A DNA stretch of 64,000 nt from Sporosarcina cyprini (GTDB lineage Bacteria > Bacillota > Bacilli > Bacillales_A > Planococcaceae). A program made the position numbers and the translations under genes. Shown in pieces: positions 37,223-44,572 of the stretch. The notes under the pieces are model-generated. The model saw only the letters and a program-made list of their open reading frames with translations, searched no databases and was not told where the DNA came from. The stretch lies in contig NZ_JAKMHX010000019.1 in the NCBI RefSeq assembly GCF_022048975.1, positions 19,079 to 83,078 of the forward strand, in the 5' to 3' direction. The number at the start of each line of letters is the position of its first letter. The first letter of the stretch is position 1.

Positions 37223-38008
37223 ATGAAGCAGTGGAATGGTTTGTTGCTGAGAGAGTGGTTGCCCATTAAGTGGCAGATGATTGGGAGTTTTATTCTATTC
37301 GGCCTGGGGCTTGTCGGCTTGCCGCTGTTTGTCAGTACTTTTGTAGAGGGCTTCAAGGTCAACTCATTTGAGATTGCGACCGTTCTTTGTTTTGTATGGG
37401 CGGCGTTTAGTGTGTTCGTTCCACTTTTCACTTTTTTCATGTTGTTTTATCGTGACATGAAGAAACCGGATTTGTGGCTTCATTCCACCGCCTCCATTTA
37501 TCAGCTGGTCGGTGTGAAGATGGTGGTTGCTATACTGGTTGGACTCGCCAGTTTGCTTTTGTCGGTCGTTGTTGTGGCCATATGGTATGTATTGACCAAT
37601 CAGCCGTTTATTGTGTTTGATGAGCTGTTATTTTACGGCAGTCTTTTCATCTCAGCTGTCTTTCTCGGTTCAATTTGTCTGTTGCTTGTCGGGTTTTTCT
37701 TCGTTGTGCTGGATCAATTGATGAAGCCGTTTGTCAAAGGATTTTCCATTGTGATTACGCTATTGCTGTTCATTTTGTCCGTGCGTCTTCATTCCATTTT
37801 TGTTTCTTCCCGGTTTTATGAGATGTTTATTCTTCAAGGAAAGCTGGACATGATGGATTTCAAAAATCAACAGATTGACTTGCAGGAATCCTATTTTGAA
37901 ATAACCGGCACGACGTTTTACATCGGGGAATGGGTGTTTGACTTCGCTTGTCTACTTGTATTCTTCATCGTCGGAGCCATGTTGCTTGAAAAGAAAGTGA
38001 GGCGATGA
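37223..38008 (+). CDS. ABC transporter permease-like membrane protein
   Basis: A 261-residue protein with about six hydrophobic segments, starting MKQWNGLLLREWLPIKWQMI. After the second helix it carries KKPDLWLHSTASIYQLVGVK, a pattern shared with the next protein, so the two are paralogues. The start follows AAGGAGAGAAAGGT. As first gene of a YtrA-regulated operon with two ATPases, it is most likely a permease subunit. Its stop overlaps the next start (ATGA). Confidence 0.75.
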   Translation: MKQWNGLLLREWLPIKWQMIGSFILFGLGLVGLPLFVSTFVEGFKVNSFEIATVLCFVWAAFSVFVPLFTFFMLFYRDMKKPDLWLHSTASIYQLVGVKMVVAILVGLASLLLSVVVVAIWYVLTNQPFIVFDELLFYGSLFISAVFLGSICLLLVGFFFVVLDQLMKPFVKGFSIVITLLLFILSVRLHSIFVSSRFYEMFILQGKLDMMDFKNQQIDLQESYFEITGTTFYIGEWVFDFACLLVFFIVGAMLLEKKVRR

Positions 38009-38820
38009 GCATGGGCGTGTCAGCAGGTCTGCTGTATAAAGAATGGATGCAGTCCCGGTGGATTGCCATCAGTTTCCTTGTCGTCAATATCGCCATTGGC
38101 GCGTTCAGCTACGCACCTCTCTATAGCAATCCTCGATTGGATACGGTGCTAGAGATTAAGGATATGACCGGTATGTGGTTTGCCATTCATATGTTTATCA
38201 TGGCCTTTTTATTAATTAGCAGTGTGAATCAAGAATTTCTTCATCTGGATTTATGGCTTCATACCAAGATGTCTCTTTTCAGGCTCGTTGGAATGAAGGC
38301 GGTGCTCGCCATTCTCATTACACTCTGTTCGCTCATCTTGTGCTCCCTGATGACGGGGCTTGTATATTACATGAGTCATCCATCTGAATCAATTTCGATT
38401 GGAACAGCATTGTATGTTGCGGCGGGTGTCATTGTAACACTCTTGATCAATGCGGTGTTCATCATGGCGGTCAGCTTCTTTTTCTGGTCGTTCTTCCAGA
38501 TGGTGAAGAGCGAGTTGGTATCCGGAGTGGTTGCCTCTGTGATGACCGCTTTTCTGGGGGTCGGGGCCATTCTTTCGTGGGGAGCAATTTATTTTAGTAC
38601 ACCTTTCCAACGGCTCCGTGAGGCAATGCCCCTTATGGATTCGAAGTTTGGCATAAATAATCTGACGTTCATGGAGTACCGTCATTTCATTTTAACGGCA
38701 CTAATACCGGAAAGTGCGTTTGTCACAGGCGGGGGTTTGCTGCTATATGGCTTCTTTTCATTGTTATTATTTATGGCTGCAGTTTTCATGCTTAGCCGGA
38801 AAGTGAGGAACGGACGATGA
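38005..38820 (+). CDS. ABC transporter permease-like membrane protein, paralogue
   Basis: A 271-residue membrane protein with about six helices. It has LHLDLWLHTKMSLFRLVGMK at about the same place as the preceding protein, sharing DLWLH-x3-S-x3-LVG-x-K. Start ATG 38005 overlaps the upstream stop; ATG 38011 is an equally good start. Its stop overlaps the GntR gene. The two proteins probably form a heterodimeric channel driven by the ATPase at 39178. Confidence 0.73.
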   Translation: MSMGVSAGLLYKEWMQSRWIAISFLVVNIAIGAFSYAPLYSNPRLDTVLEIKDMTGMWFAIHMFIMAFLLISSVNQEFLHLDLWLHTKMSLFRLVGMKAVLAILITLCSLILCSLMTGLVYYMSHPSESISIGTALYVAAGVIVTLLINAVFIMAVSFFFWSFFQMVKSELVSGVVASVMTAFLGVGAILSWGAIYFSTPFQRLREAMPLMDSKFGINNLTFMEYRHFILTALIPESAFVTGGGLLLYGFFSLLLFMAAVFMLSRKVRNGR

Positions 38821-39185
38821 GCATTGAATTTACACCGGATAAGCCGATCTACCAACAGCTCATCGATCGCATTTTAGGGGACATCATTCGGGGCGATTTG
38901 GCAACAGGCGAGAAGCTGCCATCCGTTCGGGAATACGCTGTTGAGGCGGGTGTAAACGCGAATACGATGCAACGTGTGTATAAGGAGTTGGAGCAGATGG
39001 AAATCACGGAAACGAGAAGGGGGCAGGGTTCGTTCGTGACAGAAAATGAAGAGAGGATTGCAGCTCTCCGCCATGAGATGAAGGAGCAGCTGGTCACGAC
39101 CTTCCTTATAAGCGTGGAGGCGTTTGGGTTTACGAGAGATGAGATGGTGAAAGTACTGATAGAACGGAGTGGCTCCAATGATTAA
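38817..39185 (+). CDS. GntR-family repressor, YtrA subfamily
   Basis: A 122-residue regulator: a GntR winged helix (PIYQQLIDRILGDIIRGDLA, then KLPSVREYAVEAGVNANTMQ and RVYKELEQ, ending RGQGSFV) plus only a short two-helix tail, which defines the YtrA type. These usually sense cell-envelope antibiotics. It is third in its operon, not first as in B. subtilis ytr. The operator at 37179-37200 is its likely target. It overlaps the next ATPase by 8 bp. Confidence 0.9.
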   Translation: MSIEFTPDKPIYQQLIDRILGDIIRGDLATGEKLPSVREYAVEAGVNANTMQRVYKELEQMEITETRRGQGSFVTENEERIAALRHEMKEQLVTTFLISVEAFGFTRDEMVKVLIERSGSND

Positions 39186-39876
39186 GTTACAGGGCATTTC
39201 GAAAAAGTATGGCGGCAAACGGGTACTCGATCAAGTGTCATTGGAACTGCCGCAAGGAAAAATTATCGGCCTCGTCGGGGAAAATGGGAGCGGCAAGTCG
39301 ACGATGTTAAAAGTGATTGCGGGATTGCTGACTCCCGATGAGGGAAAGGCGACGTTTAATGGGGAACCGATTACGAGAAATATTGCCGCTCATTTAGCGT
39401 ATATGTCGGATACGGATGCGTTTTATCCCTATTTTAAAGTCGGCCAGCTGTTTGACTATTACGCTTCCCAGTTCGAGGATTTTGATTTGATCAAAGCAAA
39501 AGAGATCGCGCAGTTTTTGAATATTTCTTTGGATGCCCGAATGAAAAACTTGTCCAAGGGGAATCGAGGGCGAGTGAAGATTGCGGTGACTCTTGGAAGG
39601 GATGCGGACTATTATTTGCTCGACGAACCGTTTTCGGGGCTCGATCCAATGGTGCGGGAAGATATTGCAAAAGGGCTAATCCGTTTTACAGATCCGGAGC
39701 GCCAAACCGTGTTGATGTCCACGCATGAAATAAAAGAAGTGGAACCGCTGCTAGACGAAATTATCGTGCTGCGCCATGGAAAAATCATTGCTCAGGAGCC
39801 AATCGACGATATCCGTGATATTCATGGAGTGGATGCGACAAGCTGGATGGTGTCCTTGTTTAAAGAAAAAGCGTAA
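39178..39876 (+). CDS. ABC transporter ATP-binding protein
   Basis: A 232-residue ATPase: Walker A GENGSGKST, signature NLSKGNRGRVKIAVTL, Walker B YYLLDEPFSGLDP, switch histidine in LMSTHEIKEVE. The signature is slightly unusual (LSKGNRGR rather than LSGGQ), as in YtrB-like ATPases. ATG 39178 is preferred to GTG 39169 by ribosome-site spacing. It probably drives the two membrane proteins upstream. Confidence 0.87.
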   Translation: MIKLQGISKKYGGKRVLDQVSLELPQGKIIGLVGENGSGKSTMLKVIAGLLTPDEGKATFNGEPITRNIAAHLAYMSDTDAFYPYFKVGQLFDYYASQFEDFDLIKAKEIAQFLNISLDARMKNLSKGNRGRVKIAVTLGRDADYYLLDEPFSGLDPMVREDIAKGLIRFTDPERQTVLMSTHEIKEVEPLLDEIIVLRHGKIIAQEPIDDIRDIHGVDATSWMVSLFKEKA

Positions 39877-39897
39877 GGAAAGGAAGTGGATATTGAA

Positions 39898-40815
39898 ATG
39901 AAACCAATCGTGGAATTGAAAAACCTATCCAAATCGATCGGCGGTAAGCTGTTGATTGATAATTTGAATCTATCATTATATCCGGGCCAAATCACGGGGT
40001 TTCTCGGCCCGAATGGAGCGGGGAAAACAACGACAATCCGGATGATGGTAGGACTCATGAAGCCGTCGGGCGGCGATGTTATCATTGACGGCGTCTCGCT
40101 TCGGGACAATTTTGAAGAAGGCATGTCCAAAGTGGGGGTCATTGTTGAAAATCCGGAGATGTACAAATACATGACCGGCTATAAGAATCTGTTGCACTTC
40201 GCCCGTATGCATAAAGGAGTGACGAAGGAGCGCATCGACGAAGTCGTCCGGCAAGTAGGAATGCAAAACCGGATTCATGAGAAGGTGGGTACGTATTCAC
40301 TCGGAATGCGGCAGCGGCTTGGACTTGCGCAGGCGTTGTTACACCGGCCAAAGTTTTTGATTTTGGATGAACCGACAAACGGTCTGGACCCGGCAGGCAT
40401 CCGGGAATTCCGTACGTATTTGCGACGGATAGCGGAAACAGAAGGCGTCTCGGTCTTCGTATCGAGCCATATGTTGTCGGAAATTGAACTGATGTGTGAT
40501 CGGATTGCGGTCATTCAAAATGGTAAACTGATCGATATTCGCGAAATGTCAGAGACACAGGGATCGTTTTATTATGTGGAAGCGTCGCCAGCCGAGCGGG
40601 TGGACACTTTGCTTGCCGCTCAAGACTTTACGGTCGAACGGTTTAAGGATGGGTTCATTGTCAATGCGGAGCAAGCGCAAATTCCGGGCCTCGTCCGGTC
40701 AATGATTGCGGAAGGCTTAGAGATATTTGCTATCCAGCCGCATAAGAGAACGCTCGAAGATGAGTTTTTGGAAATGACGGGAGGTGGCCAAATTGCTGAA
40801 ACTCTTACAAAATGA
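39898..40815 (+). CDS. ABC transporter ATP-binding protein, BcrA type
   Basis: A 305-residue ATPase with GPNGAGKTT, signature TYSLGMRQRLGLAQAL, Walker B FLILDEPTNGLDP and SSHMLSEIE, plus a C-terminal regulatory region. This fits bacitracin-type (BcrA/SalX-like) exporters. ATG 39898 is chosen over GTG 39886, though the AAAGGAAG site permits either. It overlaps the permease gene by 23 bp, so those two form the second transporter of the operon. Confidence 0.87.
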   Translation: MKPIVELKNLSKSIGGKLLIDNLNLSLYPGQITGFLGPNGAGKTTTIRMMVGLMKPSGGDVIIDGVSLRDNFEEGMSKVGVIVENPEMYKYMTGYKNLLHFARMHKGVTKERIDEVVRQVGMQNRIHEKVGTYSLGMRQRLGLAQALLHRPKFLILDEPTNGLDPAGIREFRTYLRRIAETEGVSVFVSSHMLSEIELMCDRIAVIQNGKLIDIREMSETQGSFYYVEASPAERVDTLLAAQDFTVERFKDGFIVNAEQAQIPGLVRSMIAEGLEIFAIQPHKRTLEDEFLEMTGGGQIAETLTK

Positions 40816-41779
40816 ATGGATGAAATTGTGGCATAAAAAAGGGACGTGGGTTATGGTCGCCCTGTTGGTTGTATTAACGGCAGGAATGATGGGGCTGACG
40901 AAATGGATTGATACGCAGCGGACGGATTCAATGAAACAAGTTGGCAATGCTTCCGTTGAAGTATCAGTCGGCGAGCAAGCAGATTGGAAGGCCAGTATGG
41001 AAGGTGAGCTGGCGGGAGTCCGTGCACAACTGGCAGATACGTCATTGACGAAATCCGAAAGAAAAGAATTGGAAGGCGAAGAAAAAGTGCTGGATTACCG
41101 CCTGTCCAACTCGATTGAACCATTGGATCAGTTTAGCCGGGAGGCCATGATCATGGATCCGTCTGGCATTTCAGGAACAGTTCTATTGCTGGCGGTTATC
41201 GTGGCTGCGGGTATAGTGGCTGCCGAGTTTTCTCAGGGAACCGTCAAAATGTTGTTGACGCGTCCAGTGAAACGGTGGAAAATCCTTACTTCGAAGTTCA
41301 TCGCGGTCAACTTATTCGGAATTCTGCTTATGTTGATTGGCTATATCGTGCTCGTCGCGTTGGCGTTCATCTTATTCAAGTCGGGTGACGGCCAATATCT
41401 CGTTTGGAATGGTAAAGAAGTGGTGGAAGGCTCTATTTGGGGTAAAAGCTTTTACATGTTGCTCTTATCGTTCGGCAGTGTGTTTGTAACGTCGGCATTT
41501 GCCTTTACGATTGGCAGTGTGTTCCGTTCCAGTTCACTCGCAATCGGGTTGTCGCTGTTCATTTATTTCATGGGTTCAACCGTTACGATGCTGCTTTCTC
41601 GCTATGAAGTAGCCAAATATATTTTATTCACCCATATGGATTTGACGCAGTACGAAACAGGCTATCAGATGGTAGAGGGCATCTCACTGCCATTCTCGCT
41701 GGCTGTCCTCGCAGTGTACGTTGTTGTATTCCTTGTTATCAGTTACACGACGTTTGTCCAGCGGGACGTGAAAGCTTAA
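40793..41779 (+). CDS. ABC-2-type permease, BcrB-like
   Basis: A 328-residue permease: one N-terminal helix (TWVMVALLVVLTAGMMGLTKW), an extracytoplasmic charged loop of about 100 residues, then five or six helices. FSQGTVKMLLTRPVKRWKIL is typical of ABC-2 permeases. TTG 40793 follows GGGAGGTGG with good spacing; GTG 40784 lies within it. It partners the ATPase encoded just upstream. Confidence 0.86.
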   Translation: MLKLLQNEWMKLWHKKGTWVMVALLVVLTAGMMGLTKWIDTQRTDSMKQVGNASVEVSVGEQADWKASMEGELAGVRAQLADTSLTKSERKELEGEEKVLDYRLSNSIEPLDQFSREAMIMDPSGISGTVLLLAVIVAAGIVAAEFSQGTVKMLLTRPVKRWKILTSKFIAVNLFGILLMLIGYIVLVALAFILFKSGDGQYLVWNGKEVVEGSIWGKSFYMLLLSFGSVFVTSAFAFTIGSVFRSSSLAIGLSLFIYFMGSTVTMLLSRYEVAKYILFTHMDLTQYETGYQMVEGISLPFSLAVLAVYVVVFLVISYTTFVQRDVKA

Positions 41780-41788
41780 CAGGTAACG

Positions 41789-41820
41789 CACCGGCAACCA
41801 GTTTGCCGGTGTTTTTTGCG
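41789..41820 (+). terminator. intrinsic terminator of the YtrA-type operon
   Basis: CACCGGCAA (41789-41797) pairs with TTGCCGGTG (41803-41811), followed by TTTTTTGCG. Confidence 0.92.
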
Positions 41821-42027
41821 CTCGCGGGGGCAATTAGACCTGCAACAGACGACATGCCTTGCCGAATTTCGTGGGGATTTTCCCAATTTCGCAAACGCTC
41901 ATTGTTTGGTACAGTGAAAGAGCAAGGAAGGCAGCAAGCACCTCGATAAATTTTACAGCGGATTCACGTCCATGGTGGGTTAGCCTAAACAATTGTCGCC
42001 ATCGGACATACTATAGGAATCATGAGC

Positions 42028-42060
42028 AGAACAGTCCTCACTCCCCTGGGACTGTTTTCT
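42028..42060. terminator. hairpin upstream of the TPR regulator
   Basis: AACAGTCC (42030-42037) pairs with GGACTGTT (42049-42056), followed by TTCT; outer bases TGAG/CTCA extend it. It stands 60 bp before the regulator start and could stop upstream transcripts or act as an attenuator. Otherwise the 338-bp gap 41780-42117 holds only the preceding operon terminator and no gene I can support. Confidence 0.6.
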
Positions 42061-42117
42061 CATGTATATCCCCTATATTCTGTGTTAGGTTTGATTAAAA
42101 AGCGAGGGGTGTGTCGA

Positions 42118-43356
42118 ATGAATGTCGGGTCCATTGTGAAGTACTACCGCATGAAGAATAATTTGACCCAGGCGGAGCTATGCGAGGGAATTTGTTCGAT
42201 TTCCCATCTGAGCAAGATTGAATCAAACAAATACGTTCCGCACGAAGAGACATTGGACGAGCTGTTTGCCCGGATGAATGTCGAATGGAATCAAGAACTA
42301 GATGTCTACCATACATATCGAGAAAAACTGGAGAAGTTCATTACCTATTCGGTGTACTATGATTTGAAATCAATGGAAGTGCTTTATGAGGAGCTGGAGC
42401 AGAAGAAGGATTATTTGCAGTCGACCGATCTCGTCAACCGCTATGAGTTGTACAAGCTTCGGTTTTATTTGATTCAGCAGGATCGCCAAAAAGCGACGCA
42501 GCAAATGCAAATATTGTCCAGGCTCGATCAGACGTTTGATGAATATGAGCGGGGCGCAGCAAAAGTCTTTTACTTTATTTATTATGTGTTTGTTCAGGAA
42601 GAAGCGAAAGCACGGGAAATTGCAGGGCGGCTTGAGGATCGGAATGGGCGAGTTCCGCAATTGTTCGAAGGTGAGTTTTATTATCAGAATGCCTGGCTCA
42701 TGCAACGGAACACCGAATACGGCCAATCGTCCTACTTTGCCGAACTGGCCATCAATCAATTCCAGAAGGACTGCAATTACTTGCGTCTCATGCATGCCCA
42801 AATGCTTCAGGCTGTCAATTTTGCAAATCGTGATTTGTTTTTGCAGGCAGAGGAATTGTTTAAGACGCTTTTGCGGAACGCCCGTCTTATGGATGAAGCC
42901 TCTTTGTATGAAGGGGTGCTCTATAATTATTCAATGCTCCAGAATAGAAGAGGGCATCATAATTCGGCCTATATGCTGTTGAAGGAATTAAAATCCTTGA
43001 TGACACCGGAAGAACCGCTTTATACATCCGTCCTCATTCATATGCTGCAGACAGCCTCCGAGGAAGGGCTTGAAATGGATCACCTGCTTGAGGAATTAGA
43101 GGTGCTCGCGCGGGGGAAGGATGACCCATATATAGCGATACAGCTGACGTACTTTCGAAAGAAGAAATTTTCCCAACATGATCTTTTTGACTATTGTGAA
43201 CAAATAGCATTCCCTTTTTTAAAAGAACATGGTTACATAGGAGAAGCAAGACGGTTTGCTTGGCGGCTCGCCAACTACCACCGCTCCATCGGCAACTTTG
43301 AAAAGGCCGATGCGTATGCGATTTACTTTTACGAGAAAGGAGAGAAGATGACATGA
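42118..43356 (+). CDS. HTH-TPR peptide-sensing regulator (RRNPP type)
   Basis: A 412-residue protein: an XRE helix-turn-helix at residues 1-62 (GSIVKYYRMKNNLTQAELCE and SHLSKIES), then about 340 residues of helical TPR-like repeats rich in Tyr, Leu and Glu. This architecture is that of PlcR, NprR and AimR regulators, which bind short imported peptides. ATG 42118 follows GAGGGG; the open frame upstream to 42022 crosses a hairpin. Its last four bases (ATGA) are also the start of a secreted-peptide gene. Its DNA targets are unknown. Confidence 0.85.
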   Translation: MNVGSIVKYYRMKNNLTQAELCEGICSISHLSKIESNKYVPHEETLDELFARMNVEWNQELDVYHTYREKLEKFITYSVYYDLKSMEVLYEELEQKKDYLQSTDLVNRYELYKLRFYLIQQDRQKATQQMQILSRLDQTFDEYERGAAKVFYFIYYVFVQEEAKAREIAGRLEDRNGRVPQLFEGEFYYQNAWLMQRNTEYGQSSYFAELAINQFQKDCNYLRLMHAQMLQAVNFANRDLFLQAEELFKTLLRNARLMDEASLYEGVLYNYSMLQNRRGHHNSAYMLLKELKSLMTPEEPLYTSVLIHMLQTASEEGLEMDHLLEELEVLARGKDDPYIAIQLTYFRKKKFSQHDLFDYCEQIAFPFLKEHGYIGEARRFAWRLANYHRSIGNFEKADAYAIYFYEKGEKMT

Positions 43357-43511
43357 AACGGAAATGGTATGTAGCGTTCTTGGCAGTATTGTTTTTAGCA
43401 TTTGTCGGCGCTGGAAACGCATCTGCGGCGATTCAAGTGAACGATGAAATGTCTACCTTTGCAAAGGGGAATGAAAATCTGCATCCGCCCGATGTAATGC
43501 CGCCACAATGA
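43353..43511 (+). CDS. secreted signalling-peptide precursor (candidate pheromone)
   Basis: A 52-residue ORF with AAAGGAGA 8 bases before ATG, overlapping the regulator stop by ATGA. Residues 1-25 are a textbook Sec signal: MKRKW, a hydrophobic core to about residue 20, and an ASA cleavage site. The exported part is about 27 residues and ends LHPPDVMPPQ. Short precursors following an HTH-TPR gene are the arrangement of NprR-NprX and PlcR-PapR; the PPDV element is loosely like the KPDIV of NprX. The active pentamer to decamer is probably cut from the C-terminus. Function is inferred from context. Confidence 0.8.
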   Translation: MKRKWYVAFLAVLFLAFVGAGNASAAIQVNDEMSTFAKGNENLHPPDVMPPQ

Positions 43512-43581
43512 TGATAGAGGATAAACCCTGCTGCTCTTCCGTCAAAATGGGATGGAGCAAAAAGCAGCCAGTCAGCAAAGT

Positions 43582-43620
43582 GATAGGCGGGAGCTTGGTT
43601 GCCCGCCTGTCACTTTCTTT
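43582..43620. terminator. bidirectional terminator
   Basis: GATAGGCGGG (43582-43591) pairs with CCCGCCTGTC (43602-43611) with one G-T pair, followed by ACTTTCTTT. It lies between the peptide gene and the convergent GNAT gene and overlaps the latter's stop. Confidence 0.7.
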
Positions 43621-44062
43621 GTAACTGCCACTTCAGCAGTCCATTCTTGCTTGCGGCCCGTTCCATTTGTAACTTCTCCAGCACACGGATGGAAGCCAAA
43701 TTCTCGGCATGGCATTCGGCGATGATTTGCTTGACGGCTGGCGATGAAAAAGCCCACTGGATCACAGCTTGAACTGCTTCCGTTGCAAAGCCTTTCCCTT
43801 GTGCTGTCGGCACAATACCATAACCTGCCTCCACGCACCCCTTTACGTCAGGGCTTCCTTTGAAGCCAATATCCCCGATGACCTCGCCCGTCTTTTTGCA
43901 CGTGACAAACCACGCGCCCCATCCCAACAGAGAAGGATCCTCGCGTAACGCTGTTAGATGCTCATAGATATGCAGCCTCATATCATATCCGGCAAGTGAC
44001 GCCTCTGCAACCGACTCTTCGGTACAAGCCGCCAGAAGCAATCGCTCCGTTTCAATCTGCAT
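43610..44062 (-). CDS. GNAT-family N-acetyltransferase (RimJ/RimL type)
   Basis: A 150-residue acetyltransferase. It starts MQIETERLLLAACTEES, with the common ETERLLL opening, and carries GDIGFKGSPDVKGCVEAGYG, acetyl-CoA loop VPTAQGKGFATEAVQAVIQW and IIAECHAENLASIRVLEKL. These motifs fit the family that acetylates protein N-termini or small amines; the substrate cannot be inferred. The ribosome site GGGAGGG is well spaced. Convergent with the peptide gene. Confidence 0.88.
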   Translation of the reverse strand: MQIETERLLLAACTEESVAEASLAGYDMRLHIYEHLTALREDPSLLGWGAWFVTCKKTGEVIGDIGFKGSPDVKGCVEAGYGIVPTAQGKGFATEAVQAVIQWAFSSPAVKQIIAECHAENLASIRVLEKLQMERAASKNGLLKWQLQRK

Positions 44063-44083
44063 TTCATTCCCTCCCCAATAAAA

Positions 44084-44112
44084 AAGTCATTACACGCAAG
44101 CATGTAACGACC
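44084..44112 (-). terminator. intrinsic terminator after the small membrane protein
   Basis: On the minus strand, GTCGTTACATGC pairs with GCGTGTAATGAC through two wobble pairs (plus-strand positions 44086-44097 and 44100-44111), followed by TTTTTTATT. Confidence 0.82.
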
Positions 44113-44121
44113 GGTCTCTTC

Positions 44122-44214
44122 TTATTTATGATTAGCAAACGTCCGCACAAGACCGAACAACGTACCTGCTAAGATGAAAGCAAACAGCGTGTACATAATA
44201 AATAGGAACCACAT
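44122..44214 (-). CDS. 30-residue membrane peptide
   Basis: A small ORF: ATG at 44214, preceded by AAAAGGAGTGAG at ideal spacing, and TAA at 44122-44124, followed directly by a good terminator. The product starts MWFLFIMYTLFAFILAGTLF, one transmembrane helix, and ends in a short basic tail RTFANHK. A self-contained ribosome site, ORF and terminator support a real gene. It is not known to me. Possible roles are a regulatory membrane peptide or a toxin-like microprotein, and it lies just upstream of the GNAT gene. Confidence 0.65.
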   Translation of the reverse strand: MWFLFIMYTLFAFILAGTLFGLVRTFANHK

Positions 44215-44572
44215 GAAGACTCACTCCTTTTCATCAATATCCTACTGACCATTGTACCATTCCCTGTCAGGCGTGGCAACGCCATCCCTAGGGGAGTTGT
44301 GGCGGAAGTGTGGAGGAGAACTATCCGGTGAAATTGACGTGGATGGGTTGATTATCCTAGGTGATGGGTTACGTCAGGAAGTGAGCGATAAACTTTTTGA
44401 AAAAGAATTTTTCCCAAATGTCGATAATTGCTTTACACGTCAATTGTTTTTAATGTTTGGCTAGCCAGAAGAAGACAAAACGTAAGTTTTACGTCTATCT
44501 TTTTGGAATAACACGTAAAGGTGAAACTTTTGCTTCTACGACCCGTATGTTCGAGAAGGAGGTGTGGAGCTG
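44215..44572. other. gap before the DUF2207 gene, no supported gene
   Basis: This stretch contains a possible 70-codon plus-strand frame (44252-44464) without ribosome site, plus AT-rich sequence with a short inverted repeat (ACGTAAGTTTTACGT, 44480-44494). I see no convincing gene; a promoter for the DUF2207 gene must lie here. Confidence 0.5.

Noticed and set aside
42022..42117. Extended N-terminus for the TPR regulator
   Set aside because: It crosses a terminator-like hairpin, and ATG 42118 has GAGGGG and starts directly at the HTH domain.
44252..44464. 70-codon plus-strand frame
   Set aside because: It starts at TTG with no ribosome site and has no recognisable domain.
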